DNA of 64,000 bases from Methylobacterium amylolyticum (GTDB lineage Bacteria; Pseudomonadota; Alphaproteobacteria; Rhizobiales; Beijerinckiaceae). Made by a program: the position numbers and the translations under genes. The stretch covers positions 124,001 to 188,000 of the forward strand of contig NZ_JAUYZI010000002.1 in the NCBI RefSeq assembly GCF_030700245.1, in the 5' to 3' direction. The notes under the pieces were generated by a model. The model saw only the letters and a program-made list of their open reading frames with translations. It was not told where the DNA came from and made no database searches. This document shows, in pieces, positions 27,470 to 36,372 of this stretch (position 1 is its first letter; the number at the start of each line of letters is the position of its first letter).

Positions 27470-28486
27470 TCAGAGGCCGCGATAGCCCCGATACCAGTCG
27501 ACGAACCGGCCGATGCCCTCGGCGATCGGCGTGTCGGGCCGGAACCCGACCGCGCGGGCGAGGTCGTCGATGTCGGCGTAGGTCTCGGGGGCGTCGCCCG
27601 GCTGCATCGGCAGGTCCTCGCGCAACACCTCCCGGCCGAGCGCCGCTTCGAGCGTCCGCACGAGGTCGAGCAGGGCCACGGGGCGGTTGTTGCCGATGTT
27701 GTAGACCCGCCAGGGCGCCCGGCTGCGGGCGGCGTCCGGGATCTCGCCCGACCAGTCCGGGTCGGGGGCGGCCGGGTGGTCGAGCAGCCGCACCACCGCC
27801 TCGACCACGTCGTCGACGTAGGTGAAGTCGCGCCGCATCGCCCCGCCGTTGAACAGCCGGATCGGCCGGCCGGCGAGGATCGCCTCGGTGAACAGCCAGA
27901 CCGCCATGTCGGGCCGCCCCCACGGGCCGTAGACCGTGAAGAAGCGCAGGCCCGTGGTCGGCAGCCCGAACAGGTGGCTGTAGGAATGGGCCATCAGCTC
28001 GTTGGCCTTCTTCGAGGCCGCGTAGAGGCTGAGCGGGTGGTCGACCGTGTCCGTGGTCCGGAACGGCAGCCGGGTGTTGGCGCCGTAGACCGACGAGGAG
28101 GAGGCGTAGAGCAGGTGCCCGCAGCCCCCGTGCCGGCAGCCCTCCAGCACGTTGATGAAGCCCTGGAGGTTGGAATCGACGTAGGCGTGCGGGTCGACCA
28201 GCGAGTGGCGCACCCCGGGCTGGGCGGCGAGGTGGATCACGCCGGCGAACCGCTCGCGGGCGAAGAGATCGGCGGTGGCCGCGCGGTCGGCCAGATCCAG
28301 CGCGACGATCCGCAGGGCGTCCGAGGCGGGCAGGGCCGCGAGCCGGGCCCGCTTCAGCGCCGGGTCGTAGTAGGGCGTCAGGGTGTCGACGCCGACCACC
28401 CGGCGGCCGGCATCGAGGAGCCGGCGGACGGTGTGGAAGCCGATGAAGCCCGCCGCGCCGGTGACGAGGACCGGCCGATCGCGCAT
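27470..28486 (-). CDS. NAD-dependent nucleotide-sugar epimerase (UDP-glucuronate 4-epimerase-like)
   Basis: A 338-residue extended short-chain dehydrogenase. The NAD-binding motif is VTGAAGFIG near the start, the catalytic pair is Tyr-x-x-x-Lys in YAASKKANE, and ASSSSVYG and RRDFTYVDDVVEA are typical of UDP-glucuronate 4-epimerases and related enzymes. It would make a sugar precursor for surface polysaccharide. The start MRDRPVLVTG is chosen because the nucleotide-binding strand should begin the protein. It is not in an operon here. Confidence 0.88.
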   Translation of the reverse strand: MRDRPVLVTGAAGFIGFHTVRRLLDAGRRVVGVDTLTPYYDPALKRARLAALPASDALRIVALDLADRAATADLFARERFAGVIHLAAQPGVRHSLVDPHAYVDSNLQGFINVLEGCRHGGCGHLLYASSSSVYGANTRLPFRTTDTVDHPLSLYAASKKANELMAHSYSHLFGLPTTGLRFFTVYGPWGRPDMAVWLFTEAILAGRPIRLFNGGAMRRDFTYVDDVVEAVVRLLDHPAAPDPDWSGEIPDAARSRAPWRVYNIGNNRPVALLDLVRTLEAALGREVLREDLPMQPGDAPETYADIDDLARAVGFRPDTPIAEGIGRFVDWYRGYRGL

Positions 28487-28687
28487 CGCGTCCGGAATGG
28501 CGCCATCCCCCGAGGATCGTGCCGGGCGAATCCGCGGCCCGGCCGCTATACCACGGCGCCCCGGAACCGGGAGCCCGGCATGCGGGCGGTCGATCGTGCG
28601 GGCGCCCCGGTCGGAACTAATCTGTGTTAGTCGCAAGACCGCCGGCGTGGGCTAGGCTTTGCAACCCGACGGCTGCACGGGGTCCGC

Positions 28688-29467
28688 ATGGACAACCCGC
28701 TCACGCGCAAGCTCCAGACCTACGTCCGCCTCACCGGCGCGGACACCGACCGGCTGGCCGATGCCCTCGGGCCCGCCCGGCGGATCGGCGCGCGCATCGA
28801 CATCGTGGCCGAGGGCGACGACCCGCGCGCCGTCAACGTCGTCCTCGACGGCTGGGCCGGCCGCTACAAGCAGTTCGCCGACGGCCGGCGGCAGATCGTC
28901 TCGCTGCTCCTGCCGGGCGACACCTGCGACCCGAACATCTTCCTCCTGGAGCGGATGGACCATGCCATCATCGCCCTGACCCCCGTCACCCTGGCCCAGA
29001 TTTCCGGCCGGACCATGCAGGACCTGAGGTCGCGCAGCGAGACGCTGGAGGAGGCCTTCCACCGCGAGATGCTGGCGGTGGCCGCGATCCAGCGGGAATG
29101 GACGGTGAGCCTCGGGCGGCGCTCGGCGCTCGAACGGCTCGCCCACCTGCTCTGCGAGCTGCACCTGCGGCAGGCGACGATCGGCCTCGCGGACGGCCCC
29201 TCCTGCCCGATGCCGCTGACCCAGCCCGACCTCGCCGACGCGCTGGGCCAGACCAGCGTGCACATCAACCGGACCTTGCAGGACCTGCGCCGCGCCGGGC
29301 TGGTCGCGCTCCGGAGCCGCCGCCTGACCCTCCTCGACCCGGACCGGTTGTGGAGCCTCGCGCAGTTCGATCCGACCTACCTGCATCACACGCGCGATCA
29401 CGCGGGGGCCGGGGTCCGGCCGCGCGAGGCCGATCCGGCCGCCGCGAGGCCGGCCGTCCGGCTCTGA
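28688..29467 (+). CDS. Crp/Fnr-family transcription regulator
   Basis: A 259-residue regulator: an N-terminal cyclic-nucleotide-binding-like barrel (residues ~20-130, YKQFADGRRQIVSLLLPGD) and a C-terminal winged helix with recognition helix in QPDLADALGQTSVHINRTLQDL. No cysteine cluster for an iron-sulfur centre is visible, so it is not a classical Fnr. This type is abundant in Methylobacterium. It precedes an MBL-fold hydrolase by 100 bp, but a shared role is unproven. Confidence 0.88.
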   Translation: MDNPLTRKLQTYVRLTGADTDRLADALGPARRIGARIDIVAEGDDPRAVNVVLDGWAGRYKQFADGRRQIVSLLLPGDTCDPNIFLLERMDHAIIALTPVTLAQISGRTMQDLRSRSETLEEAFHREMLAVAAIQREWTVSLGRRSALERLAHLLCELHLRQATIGLADGPSCPMPLTQPDLADALGQTSVHINRTLQDLRRAGLVALRSRRLTLLDPDRLWSLAQFDPTYLHHTRDHAGAGVRPREADPAAARPAVRL

Positions 29468-29567
29468 CCCGGCGGCGCCCGGACCCGGGACCCGGGACGG
29501 GGCGCCCGCGGTTGGCCTCGGGACCGCGCGGGCCGGGCCCGCGCCCACGACACCCGAGGATGGCGCC

Positions 29568-30467
29568 ATGGCGCAGCAGATACCGGTCGATCCCGCGGCG
29601 CGGGCGGACGACCCGGCGTCCGACGCCGCCCGCGACGACGCCGTGCACGAGATCGCGCCGGACTTCGCCTACCGGCGGCTCGCCCTCGTCAACGTGGTGT
29701 TCGTCGGCGCGCCCGGCGCCGGCGACCGCGGCTTCACGCTGATCGACGCCGGCATCCCCGGCACGATGGGGCTGATCCGGGCCGCCGCCGAGGCGCGGTT
29801 CGGCGCCGGCGCCCGCCCGGCGGCGATCGTGCTGACCCACGGCCATTTCGACCATGTCGGCGTGCTGGAGGATCTGGCGGCGGAATGGGACGCGCCGGTC
29901 TACGCGCACGCCCTGGAGCGGCCCTACCTCGACGGCAGCGCCGCCTACCCCCCGGGCGACCCGGGCGTCGGCGGCGGGGCGATGGCGCTGCTCGCGCCGC
30001 TCTACCCGCGCAAGCCGGTCGACGTCTCGGCGCGGCTGCAAACCCTGCCCGAGGACGGGGGCGTGCCGCCTATGCCCGGCTGGCGCTGGATCCACACCCC
30101 CGGCCACGCCCCGGGGCACGTCTCGCTCTGGCGCGCGGCCGACCGCAGCCTGATCGCGGGCGACGCCTTCGTCACCACGGCGCAGGAATCGGCCTACGCG
30201 GTGGCGGTGCAGGCGCCCGAGATCCACGGGCCGCCGAAGTATTTCACGATCGACTGGGAGGCGGCCCGGGACTCGGTCCGGGCGCTGACGGCGCTGGAGC
30301 CCGAGCGGGCGATCACCGGCCACGGCCGGCCTCTCCAGGGGCCGGAGCTGCGGCGCGGCCTGACGGAGCTCGCCCGCGACTTCGACCGCGTGGCGGTGCC
30401 GGAGCAGGGCCGCTACGTCGACGCGCCGGCCCGCGCCGCGGACGGCTCGGCGTACCGGGCTCCGTGA
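29568..30467 (+). CDS. MBL-fold metallo-hydrolase
   Basis: A 299-residue metallo-beta-lactamase-fold hydrolase. Zinc ligands are visible: THGHFDHVG (H91, H93, D95, H96), the third histidine in HTPGHAPGHVS, an aspartate in AGDAFVTT and a last histidine in ITGHGRPL. The first ~35 residues are a polar extension without a signal. The substrate is unknown; the group includes glyoxalase II-like and lactonase enzymes. It ends just before a family 3 inverted repeat. Confidence 0.87.
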   Translation: MAQQIPVDPAARADDPASDAARDDAVHEIAPDFAYRRLALVNVVFVGAPGAGDRGFTLIDAGIPGTMGLIRAAAEARFGAGARPAAIVLTHGHFDHVGVLEDLAAEWDAPVYAHALERPYLDGSAAYPPGDPGVGGGAMALLAPLYPRKPVDVSARLQTLPEDGGVPPMPGWRWIHTPGHAPGHVSLWRAADRSLIAGDAFVTTAQESAYAVAVQAPEIHGPPKYFTIDWEAARDSVRALTALEPERAITGHGRPLQGPELRRGLTELARDFDRVAVPEQGRYVDAPARAADGSAYRAP

Positions 30468-30488
30468 GGGGGATCACGTGCGGCATCT

Positions 30489-30683
30489 CCCCTCTCCCCG
30501 CGTGCGGGGAGAGGGCTCCGGCGACCCCGTCGTCGCCGGAGCGAGGCGGCAGCCGAGGGTGAGGGGGCTCTGCCGGAGGAGCCTCATCCGTCGATGCACC
30601 CTCACCGCCGCTCCGGCTGCGCCGCCGCTTCCCGCACGGACGACGAGGTCCGTGCGGGCCTCTCCCCGTGCACGGGGAGAGGG
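30489..30683. repeat. Family 3 inverted repeat, left copy (~195 bp)
   Basis: Bounded at both ends by a hairpin of the form CTCTCCCC-GCGTG-CGGGGAGAG, with internal stems GGCTCCGGCGACCCC...CGCCGGAG, GGGCTCTGCCGG/CCGGAGGAGCC-type sequence and CCCGCACGGAC/GTCCGTGCGGG. The copy at 32848-33043 is the near-identical reverse complement. The two flank the enoyl-CoA hydratase and CoA-transferase genes. Confidence 0.9.
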
Positions 30684-30707
30684 GGTCGCGCACCGAAGGG
30701 CGTCGCC

Positions 30708-31523
30708 TCACCCCTTCCCGCGCCCGCCGATGAAGCTCTCCACCGCCGCGCGGTGCTCGGGCGTCGCGGTGACCACCGCGTAGTGCGAGGAGATCAGGTC
30801 GAGGTTGGTGCGCAGGTCGGCCCGCATCCCCTGCTGGACCGCCCGCTTGATCAGGCTCAGCGTCAGCGCCGGGGCGCGGGCGATGCGGCGGGCGAGGCGG
30901 TCCACCTCCGGCATCAGCGCCGCGTCGTCGTGGACGCTGTTGACGAGGCCGATGCGCAGGGCCTCCTCGGCGTCGACGAAGTCGCCGGTGAAGAACAGTT
31001 CCAGCGCCTTCGACACGCCGACGAGCCGGGGCAGGAAATGCGCGCCGCCGGCACCCGGCACGAGGCCGACGCGGACGTAGGTCTCGGCGAAGCGGGCGCT
31101 GCGGGCGGCGTAGCGCAGGTCGCACATCAGGGCGAGGTCGAGCCCGGCGCCGGTCGCGACCCCGTTCAGCGCGGCGATCACCGGCTTGTCGAGATCCTCC
31201 AGCGTCAGCGGGATGCGCTGGATGCGGTTGAACAGCTCGGCCTTGCGCTGCTGCGGCGGCTGTTCGAGGCGCTCGCCCATCTCGACGATGTCGCCGCCGC
31301 TGCAGAAGGCCGAGCCCGCTCCCGTCACCACCACCACCCGCACCGCGTCGTCGGTCCGGCAGCGCTGGAGCGCCGCATTCCAGGCGTCGATCATCGGGAA
31401 GGTGAAGGCGTTCTTCCGCTCCGGCCGGTTGAGGGTGATGGTCGCCACCCCCTCCGAGACGGAGAACAGCAAGTCGTCCTGATCCTGACTCACGGGACCT
31501 TGGCTGACGGGATCCTGGCTCAC
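30708..31523 (-). CDS. Enoyl-CoA hydratase/isomerase family protein
   Basis: A 271-residue crotonase-fold enzyme. ITLNRPERKNAF, GAGSAFCSGGDIVEM (first oxyanion-hole strand), and GVATGAGLDLALMCDLRYAA (second oxyanion hole) are visible; the usual hydratase glutamates are not both obvious, so hydratase versus isomerase is open. The first residues repeat PVSQ(D/G) three times from a 15-bp tandem repeat. The GTG start at 31523 overlaps the CoA-transferase stop (GTGA), so translation is coupled. It is the last gene of the operon. Confidence 0.88.
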   Translation of the reverse strand: MSQDPVSQGPVSQDQDDLLFSVSEGVATITLNRPERKNAFTFPMIDAWNAALQRCRTDDAVRVVVVTGAGSAFCSGGDIVEMGERLEQPPQQRKAELFNRIQRIPLTLEDLDKPVIAALNGVATGAGLDLALMCDLRYAARSARFAETYVRVGLVPGAGGAHFLPRLVGVSKALELFFTGDFVDAEEALRIGLVNSVHDDAALMPEVDRLARRIARAPALTLSLIKRAVQQGMRADLRTNLDLISSHYAVVTATPEHRAAVESFIGGRGKG

Positions 31524-32791
31524 GGGGCGGTCTCCAGCGGGGCGGTGGCGGCGCGCTCGGCCGGCGGCGGCACGGGCGGCGCCTCCGTCAGGGCGGCGAT
31601 GGCGGCTCGGTCGAGGCCGGCCTCGGCCAGCACCTCGGCGGTGTGCTCCCCGTGCCGGGGGGCGTGGCGGCGGATGCGGAAGCGGCTGCCGCTGAAGTTC
31701 GCCGGCCGGCGCATGGTGCGGTAGCGGCCCTCGCTCGGGTGCTCCGCCTCGCCCCAGAACCCCACCGCCTTGAGGTGCGGGTCCTCGGGCAGGTCCTCCA
31801 GCCCCAGCACCGGCATGCACGGGATGCTGACCGAGTCGCAGAACGCCACCCAGTCCGCGGTCGTGCGCTTGACCGCCTCCTCCTCGACCAGCGCGTAGAG
31901 GATCTCGATGTTCTGCACCCGCACGGCGAGCGGGGCGAAGCGGGGGTCGTCCACGAAGTCCAGCCGGCCGGTGTGGACGAAGAAGTCGCGCCAGTTCCGG
32001 TCCGAGTAGGGCAGGATGCAGGCGTAGCCGTCCCGGGTGCGGTAGGGCTTGCGCCGGGGGCTGAGCACCCGGTTGAAGCCCGGCGGCCCGAGCGGCGGCG
32101 CGAAGGCGTAGCCGACCATGTGCTCGACGAAGTTGAACTCCACCATCGTCTCGAACATCGGCACCTCGACCGCCTGCCCCCCGCCGCCGGAGCGGCGCTG
32201 GTAGAGGGCGGCGAGGATGGCGCAAGCGATGGCCTGCCCCGCGATCTTGTCGCACAGCACGGTCGGCAGGTAGGCCGGCGCCCCGTCGGCGGCGCTGCGC
32301 AGGGCGGCGAGGCCGGAGCCCGCCTGGATCAGGTCGTCGTAGGCCGCCTTGTGGGCGTAGGGGCCGTCTGCGCCGAAGCCGTAGGCGCCGCAATAGACGA
32401 TCCCCGGGTTCAGGCCCCGCACCCGCTCGTAGGCGTAGCCGAGGCGGGCAACCGCGTCCGGGCGCATGGCGTGGACGAACACGTCGGCGCCCGCGATCAG
32501 CCGGTCGAGGGCGGCGCGGGCCTCCGCGCGCTTCAGGTCGAGGCGGACGCTCCGCTTGTTGCGGTTGAGGTGCAGGAAGTTGCCGCCCATGCCGGGCCCA
32601 CGCGCCGGCCGGTAGTGCCGGAAGGAATCGCCCTCCGGCGCCTCGACCTTGATCACGTCGGCGCCGAGATCGGCGAGCATGTGGGTGGCGGTCGGCCCCA
32701 TGATGACGTTGGTCAGGTCGATCACCCGCACCCCCGCCAGCGGGCCGGCGCTGGCGAACGCGGTGGTTTGATCCTGGGCTTCTGCCTGCAC
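31520..32791 (-). CDS. Class III (CaiB/BaiF) CoA-transferase
   Basis: Moves CoA between carboxylic acids, probably activating the substrate of this operon. A 423-residue family III protein: VRVIDLTNVIMGPTATHMLADLGADVIKVE is split here as the Rossmann-like start (VIDLTN, LGADVIKVE), followed by LNRNKRSV and AYDDLIQAGSG with the likely catalytic aspartate. GTG start at 32791 with a GAGGGA ribosome site. A family 3 repeat separates it from the upstream dehydrogenases. Confidence 0.88.
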   Translation of the reverse strand: MQAEAQDQTTAFASAGPLAGVRVIDLTNVIMGPTATHMLADLGADVIKVEAPEGDSFRHYRPARGPGMGGNFLHLNRNKRSVRLDLKRAEARAALDRLIAGADVFVHAMRPDAVARLGYAYERVRGLNPGIVYCGAYGFGADGPYAHKAAYDDLIQAGSGLAALRSAADGAPAYLPTVLCDKIAGQAIACAILAALYQRRSGGGGQAVEVPMFETMVEFNFVEHMVGYAFAPPLGPPGFNRVLSPRRKPYRTRDGYACILPYSDRNWRDFFVHTGRLDFVDDPRFAPLAVRVQNIEILYALVEEEAVKRTTADWVAFCDSVSIPCMPVLGLEDLPEDPHLKAVGFWGEAEHPSEGRYRTMRRPANFSGSRFRIRRHAPRHGEHTAEVLAEAGLDRAAIAALTEAPPVPPPAERAATAPLETAP

Positions 32792-32847
32792 GCGGATACT
32801 CCCTCTCACGCGGTCTCGGGTCGATCGATCCGGCTGACGGCGGGTTG

Positions 32848-33043
32848 CCCCTCTCCCCGCACGCGGGGAGAGGCCCGCACGGACCTCGTCGTCCGTGCGG
32901 GAAGCGGCGGCGCAGCCGGAGCGGCGGTGAGGGTGCATCGACGGATGAGGCTCCTCCGGCAGAGCCCCCTCACCCTCGGCTGCCGCCTCGCTCCGGCGAC
33001 GACGGGGTCGCCGGAGCCCTCTCCCCGCACGCGGGGAGAGGGG
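32848..33043. repeat. Family 3 inverted repeat, right copy (~196 bp)
   Basis: Reverse complement of 30489-30683 with only a few differences, mainly in one terminal hairpin loop. The pair spans about 2.2 kb between inner ends. There is no open frame of a transposase in or beside it and no clear target-site duplication. Confidence 0.9.
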
Positions 33044-33056
33044 ATGCGCGCCCGGA

Positions 33057-34181
33057 TCACCCCGCGCCCGCGCGCAGCCGCACCAGCATCGGCCACAGGG
33101 CCGCGCCGCCGCCCGCGCAGACGGCGCGGCCGATCCGCTCCTGCCACAGCACGTCGGGGCCGAACTCGTCGCGCCAGGACCACAGCCGGCGCGTGGCGCG
33201 GTGCAGCCCGTGCTCCTGGGTGAAGCCCATGGCGCCGTGGACCTGGTGGCAGATCTCGGCGACGCGGCCCGCCGCCTCGCCGCAGCGCGACTTGGCGACC
33301 GCGACGGCCAGCGGAAACCGCGTGCCGCCCCAGGCGGCCGCCGCGAGATCGGCCGCCGCGGTCGCCGCCGCGAGGTGCCCGGCCGCGTCCGCCAGCATGT
33401 GCTGGATCGCCTGGAACTTGGCGAGCGGCCGCCCGAATTGCTGCCGCTCGGTCGCGTGGTCGAGGCTCGAGGCCAGCGCCCGCTCCATCGCGCCGACCAT
33501 CGCCTCGGCGCGGATCCAGGCGCCGACCGTCTCGATCGCCCCACCCTCGGCCCCGGCCAGCCAGCCGGGGAGCGGCCGGACCGCGTCCGCCGGGACCGCG
33601 CGGCCGGCGAGGTCGAGGGCGTCCCGCGGCTCGCCCGCGAGATTGTGGCGGGTGTCGGTCGCCGGGCCCGGCGCCTCCAGGCGCACGAGGCACCGCCCGT
33701 CCGCGCCGGACGCTTCGACCAGCAGAGCGGAAACACCGCCGCCCCAGGGCACGCCCGCGGCCCGGCCGTCGAGGGAGAAGCCGTCGCCGGACGGCGCGAT
33801 CCGCACCCCCGCCGCCGCGGGGACGAGGGACAGGGCCCCCGCCCCGGCCTCCCCGCCGGCCGCCGCCCAGAGCGCGGCGCCGGCGATCGTCTCGGGCAGC
33901 GGCAGCGGCAGGGCGGCGCGGCCGCAGGCGCGGATCAGCCGGGCGGCGACCGTCGCGTCGAGCCCGATCCCGCCCCGCGCCTCCGGCACCAGCGCCAGCG
34001 GCAGGCCGCTCTCGTCGATCGCCTCCCACAGGGGCGCGGGCCACGCGGCCGGCCCCGACGCGCCGTCGCAGGCGGCGAGCAGCGCCGGGGTGATGTGGGC
34101 CGAGAACAGGCGCCCGGCCTGATCGAGGACGATGCCGGCGACGTCGTCCGGCGCGGTCTCGGGTTCCATGGCGGCGCTCAT
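33057..34181 (-). CDS. Acyl-CoA dehydrogenase subunit with FAD-arginine motif only
   Basis: A 374-residue acyl-CoA dehydrogenase-fold protein. The C-terminal domain has TERQQFGRPLAKFQAIQ (Arg and Gln that hold FAD across the dimer) and QVHGAMGFTQEHGLHR. The central SEPGSGSD-type substrate/flavin motif and a C-terminal GGTxE motif are missing. The partner gene has exactly those motifs and lacks the arginine one, so the two probably form one active heteromer. The ATG overlaps the partner's stop (ATGA). Confidence 0.85.
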   Translation of the reverse strand: MSAAMEPETAPDDVAGIVLDQAGRLFSAHITPALLAACDGASGPAAWPAPLWEAIDESGLPLALVPEARGGIGLDATVAARLIRACGRAALPLPLPETIAGAALWAAAGGEAGAGALSLVPAAAGVRIAPSGDGFSLDGRAAGVPWGGGVSALLVEASGADGRCLVRLEAPGPATDTRHNLAGEPRDALDLAGRAVPADAVRPLPGWLAGAEGGAIETVGAWIRAEAMVGAMERALASSLDHATERQQFGRPLAKFQAIQHMLADAAGHLAAATAAADLAAAAWGGTRFPLAVAVAKSRCGEAAGRVAEICHQVHGAMGFTQEHGLHRATRRLWSWRDEFGPDVLWQERIGRAVCAGGGAALWPMLVRLRAGAG

Positions 34182-35329
34182 CGCAGGCCCAGGCCCCGGG
34201 CGATCACCCCGCGCAGCACCTCGCGGGTGCCGCCGCGCAGGGTGAAGGAGGGCGCGCGCAGGGTCGTGTGGGCCAGCGCCTCGCGGTACGGCTCCCCTTG
34301 CGCGTTCAGGCTCGGCTCGACCGGCACGAGCCGCCGGGCGACCTCGGGCACCTCCCGCTCGAAGCCGGTGCCGACATCCTTGACCAGAGCCGCCTCGACG
34401 CCGGGCACGATCCCGCGGTCGAGCAGGCGGGCGACCGAGCCCGACATCCCCATCAGCGCGGCGAGCTGCGCCACGAGGCGCCCGGTCTCCGCCGCCTGGA
34501 AGCGGTCGGGCTCGGGGCCGATCCGGTCGATCGTCTCGACGAGCAGGCGGTAATCCGAGAGGAAGCGGTCGGGCCCCGAGCGCTCGAACGCCAGTTCCTC
34601 CGTCACCAGCCCCCAGCCCGCCCCCTCGGCCCCGACCATCATCGCGTCCGACACGCGGTAGTCGGAAAAAAAGACCTCGTTGAACTCGTGGTGGCCGGAC
34701 AGGTCGAGGATCGGCCGCACGGTGACGCCGGGGGCGGCGAGATCGACGATGAACTGCGTCAGCCCCCCGTGCCGGTCGGGGCCGGGATCGCCGGTGCGCA
34801 CCAGCGCCAGCAGGTAATCGACCCGGTGGGCGTTGGTGGTCCAGATCTTCGAGCCGTTGATCACCCAGCCGTCGCCGTCCCGCACCGCGCGGGTGCGCAC
34901 CGCCGCGAGGTCGGAGCCCGAGCCCGGCTCGCTCATGCCGATGCCGAACGAGCAGTCCCCGGCGCAGATCCGGGGCAGGATCGCGCGCTTGGCCGCCTCG
35001 GTGCCGTGGCGCAGGATCTGCGGGCCGGACTGGCGGTCGGCGATCCAGTGGGCGCCGCAGGGGGCGCCGGCCGCGAGCATCTCCTCGGTGACGACGTAGC
35101 GCACCAGCCCCGAGCGGCCGTGGCCGCCGTACTCCGTCGGGACGGTCAGGCCGACGAAGCCCGCCGCCCCGGCCCGGCGGCTGAAGTCCGGATCGAAGGT
35201 CGTCCACGTGGTCCGGTGCGGCACGAAGCCCCCGGCCGCCAGCTCCGCGGCGAGGAAGGCGCGCACCGCCTCCCGGGCCGCCTCGGCCTCGGCGGGCAGC
35301 GGCTCCGCGGTGAAGCGAAAGCTGTGCAT
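34178..35329 (-). CDS. Acyl-CoA dehydrogenase subunit with substrate/flavin motif
   Basis: A 383-residue acyl-CoA dehydrogenase. GIGMSEPGSGSDLAAVRT and WVINGSKIWTTNA form the central flavin and acyl-CoA site, and the C-terminus has LRGGTREVLRGVIARGLGL. The R-x-Q-F-G segment of normal homomeric enzymes is absent. It resembles one half of two-gene FadE pairs that act on bulky or cyclic acyl-CoAs. Translationally coupled to the second subunit and 14 bp after the binding-protein gene. Confidence 0.87.
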   Translation of the reverse strand: MHSFRFTAEPLPAEAEAAREAVRAFLAAELAAGGFVPHRTTWTTFDPDFSRRAGAAGFVGLTVPTEYGGHGRSGLVRYVVTEEMLAAGAPCGAHWIADRQSGPQILRHGTEAAKRAILPRICAGDCSFGIGMSEPGSGSDLAAVRTRAVRDGDGWVINGSKIWTTNAHRVDYLLALVRTGDPGPDRHGGLTQFIVDLAAPGVTVRPILDLSGHHEFNEVFFSDYRVSDAMMVGAEGAGWGLVTEELAFERSGPDRFLSDYRLLVETIDRIGPEPDRFQAAETGRLVAQLAALMGMSGSVARLLDRGIVPGVEAALVKDVGTGFEREVPEVARRLVPVEPSLNAQGEPYREALAHTTLRAPSFTLRGGTREVLRGVIARGLGLR

Positions 35330-35343
35330 CGTCAAGGTCCCGC

Positions 35344-36372
35344 TCAACTGCCGCCGTCGGCCTTCAGGCCGGGGAAGAAGATCTCCTGCCAGTTGGCCGG
35401 GACCTTGCGCAGGAAGCCCTGCGCCGCCATCGCCTGGGCGAGGGCGACCATGCCCTTCGGCGCCGGATCGTAGACCACCGTGCGGTCGGCCAGGATCTCC
35501 TCCACCTGCGCGGGCGTCAGGTTCACCTGCTCGGAGGCGAGGTAGATCTGCGCCGCGCGCTTGGGGTCGTCGCGGATCAGCGCGAAGGCGTCCTCCATGC
35601 CGGCGAGCACGGCGGCGGCCACCTTCGGGTTGTCGTCGACGTAGCCCTGCTTGGCGTTGAGCGTCGCGGCGGTGATGTCGCCGTCGCCGATCAGCCCGGT
35701 CGAGGTCATGATCGCGCGCACGCGCTTGTCGGCCTTCAGCACCTGCGTGAACGGCGGGGTGGAGAAGTAGCCCGTCACCGTCTGCCCGGCGAGCACCGCC
35801 GCCGTGGCGTCGGGGTGGGGCAGGCTCATCAGCAGGGCGTCGATCTTGACCGTGCCGGCGGGCTCCTTGGCGGCGGCCGCGCGCAGCAGGATCGCCTGCG
35901 GCGAGTTGAAGGCCGGGACCGCGACCTTGTCGCCGAAGGCGAAGTCCTTGAGCGCGGCCACCCCCGGCTTGTTGGTGAACAGGGTGTAGGTGACGGAGCT
36001 GAGCGCGCAGAGGCTCTTCACCTGCTGGCGCCCGCGGGTCTTGTCCCAGGCGATCAGCGCGCCGGCCGAGCCGAGGGTGCCGAACTCGATGCTGTCGGAC
36101 AGAAGCGCGTCGTTCATCGCGGTCGAGCCGCTGAAGCGGGTGAGCGTGACATTCATGCCGTCGAGCCCCGCCGCCTTGGCGCGCGTGTCGAAGAAGCCCG
36201 CCTTCTCGGCGACCATCACCGGCAGGTAGACCAGCCCGTATTGCAGGCCGATCCGCACCGTGGCGGGCTCGGCCGCGGCCGGGGCCGCCGCCCCGGCGAG
36301 CAGCAGCGCGGCGACGATGATGCGCGCGCGCAGACGCGGCGTGCGAAGGGGTCCCGCGAAGCGGCTCGGCAT
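35344..36372 (-). CDS. ABC-type substrate-binding protein (SsuA/TauA/NMT1-like)
   Basis: A 342-residue periplasmic protein. The first ~35 residues (RIIVAALLLAGAAAPAAAEP) are a Sec signal with an AAA-E cleavage site. VRIGLQYGLVYLPVMVAEKAGFF, FGTLGSAGAL and AVPAFNSPQAILLR match the nitrate/sulfonate/taurine-type binding proteins. It is the first gene of the acyl-CoA operon, yet no permease or ATPase gene is present, so it must borrow a transporter or act as a sensor component. Divergent from the IclR regulator. Confidence 0.85.
   Translation of the reverse strand: MPSRFAGPLRTPRLRARIIVAALLLAGAAAPAAAEPATVRIGLQYGLVYLPVMVAEKAGFFDTRAKAAGLDGMNVTLTRFSGSTAMNDALLSDSIEFGTLGSAGALIAWDKTRGRQQVKSLCALSSVTYTLFTNKPGVAALKDFAFGDKVAVPAFNSPQAILLRAAAAKEPAGTVKIDALLMSLPHPDATAAVLAGQTVTGYFSTPPFTQVLKADKRVRAIMTSTGLIGDGDITAATLNAKQGYVDDNPKVAAAVLAGMEDAFALIRDDPKRAAQIYLASEQVNLTPAQVEEILADRTVVYDPAPKGMVALAQAMAAQGFLRKVPANWQEIFFPGLKADGGS

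Noticed and set aside
30489-30683. CRISPR array from repeated GC-rich units
   Set aside because: There is no regular repeat-spacer pattern; the units are nested palindromes.
30489-33043. Insertion sequence or transposon bounded by the inverted repeats
   Set aside because: No transposase between or beside the repeats and no target duplication seen; kept as repeats only.
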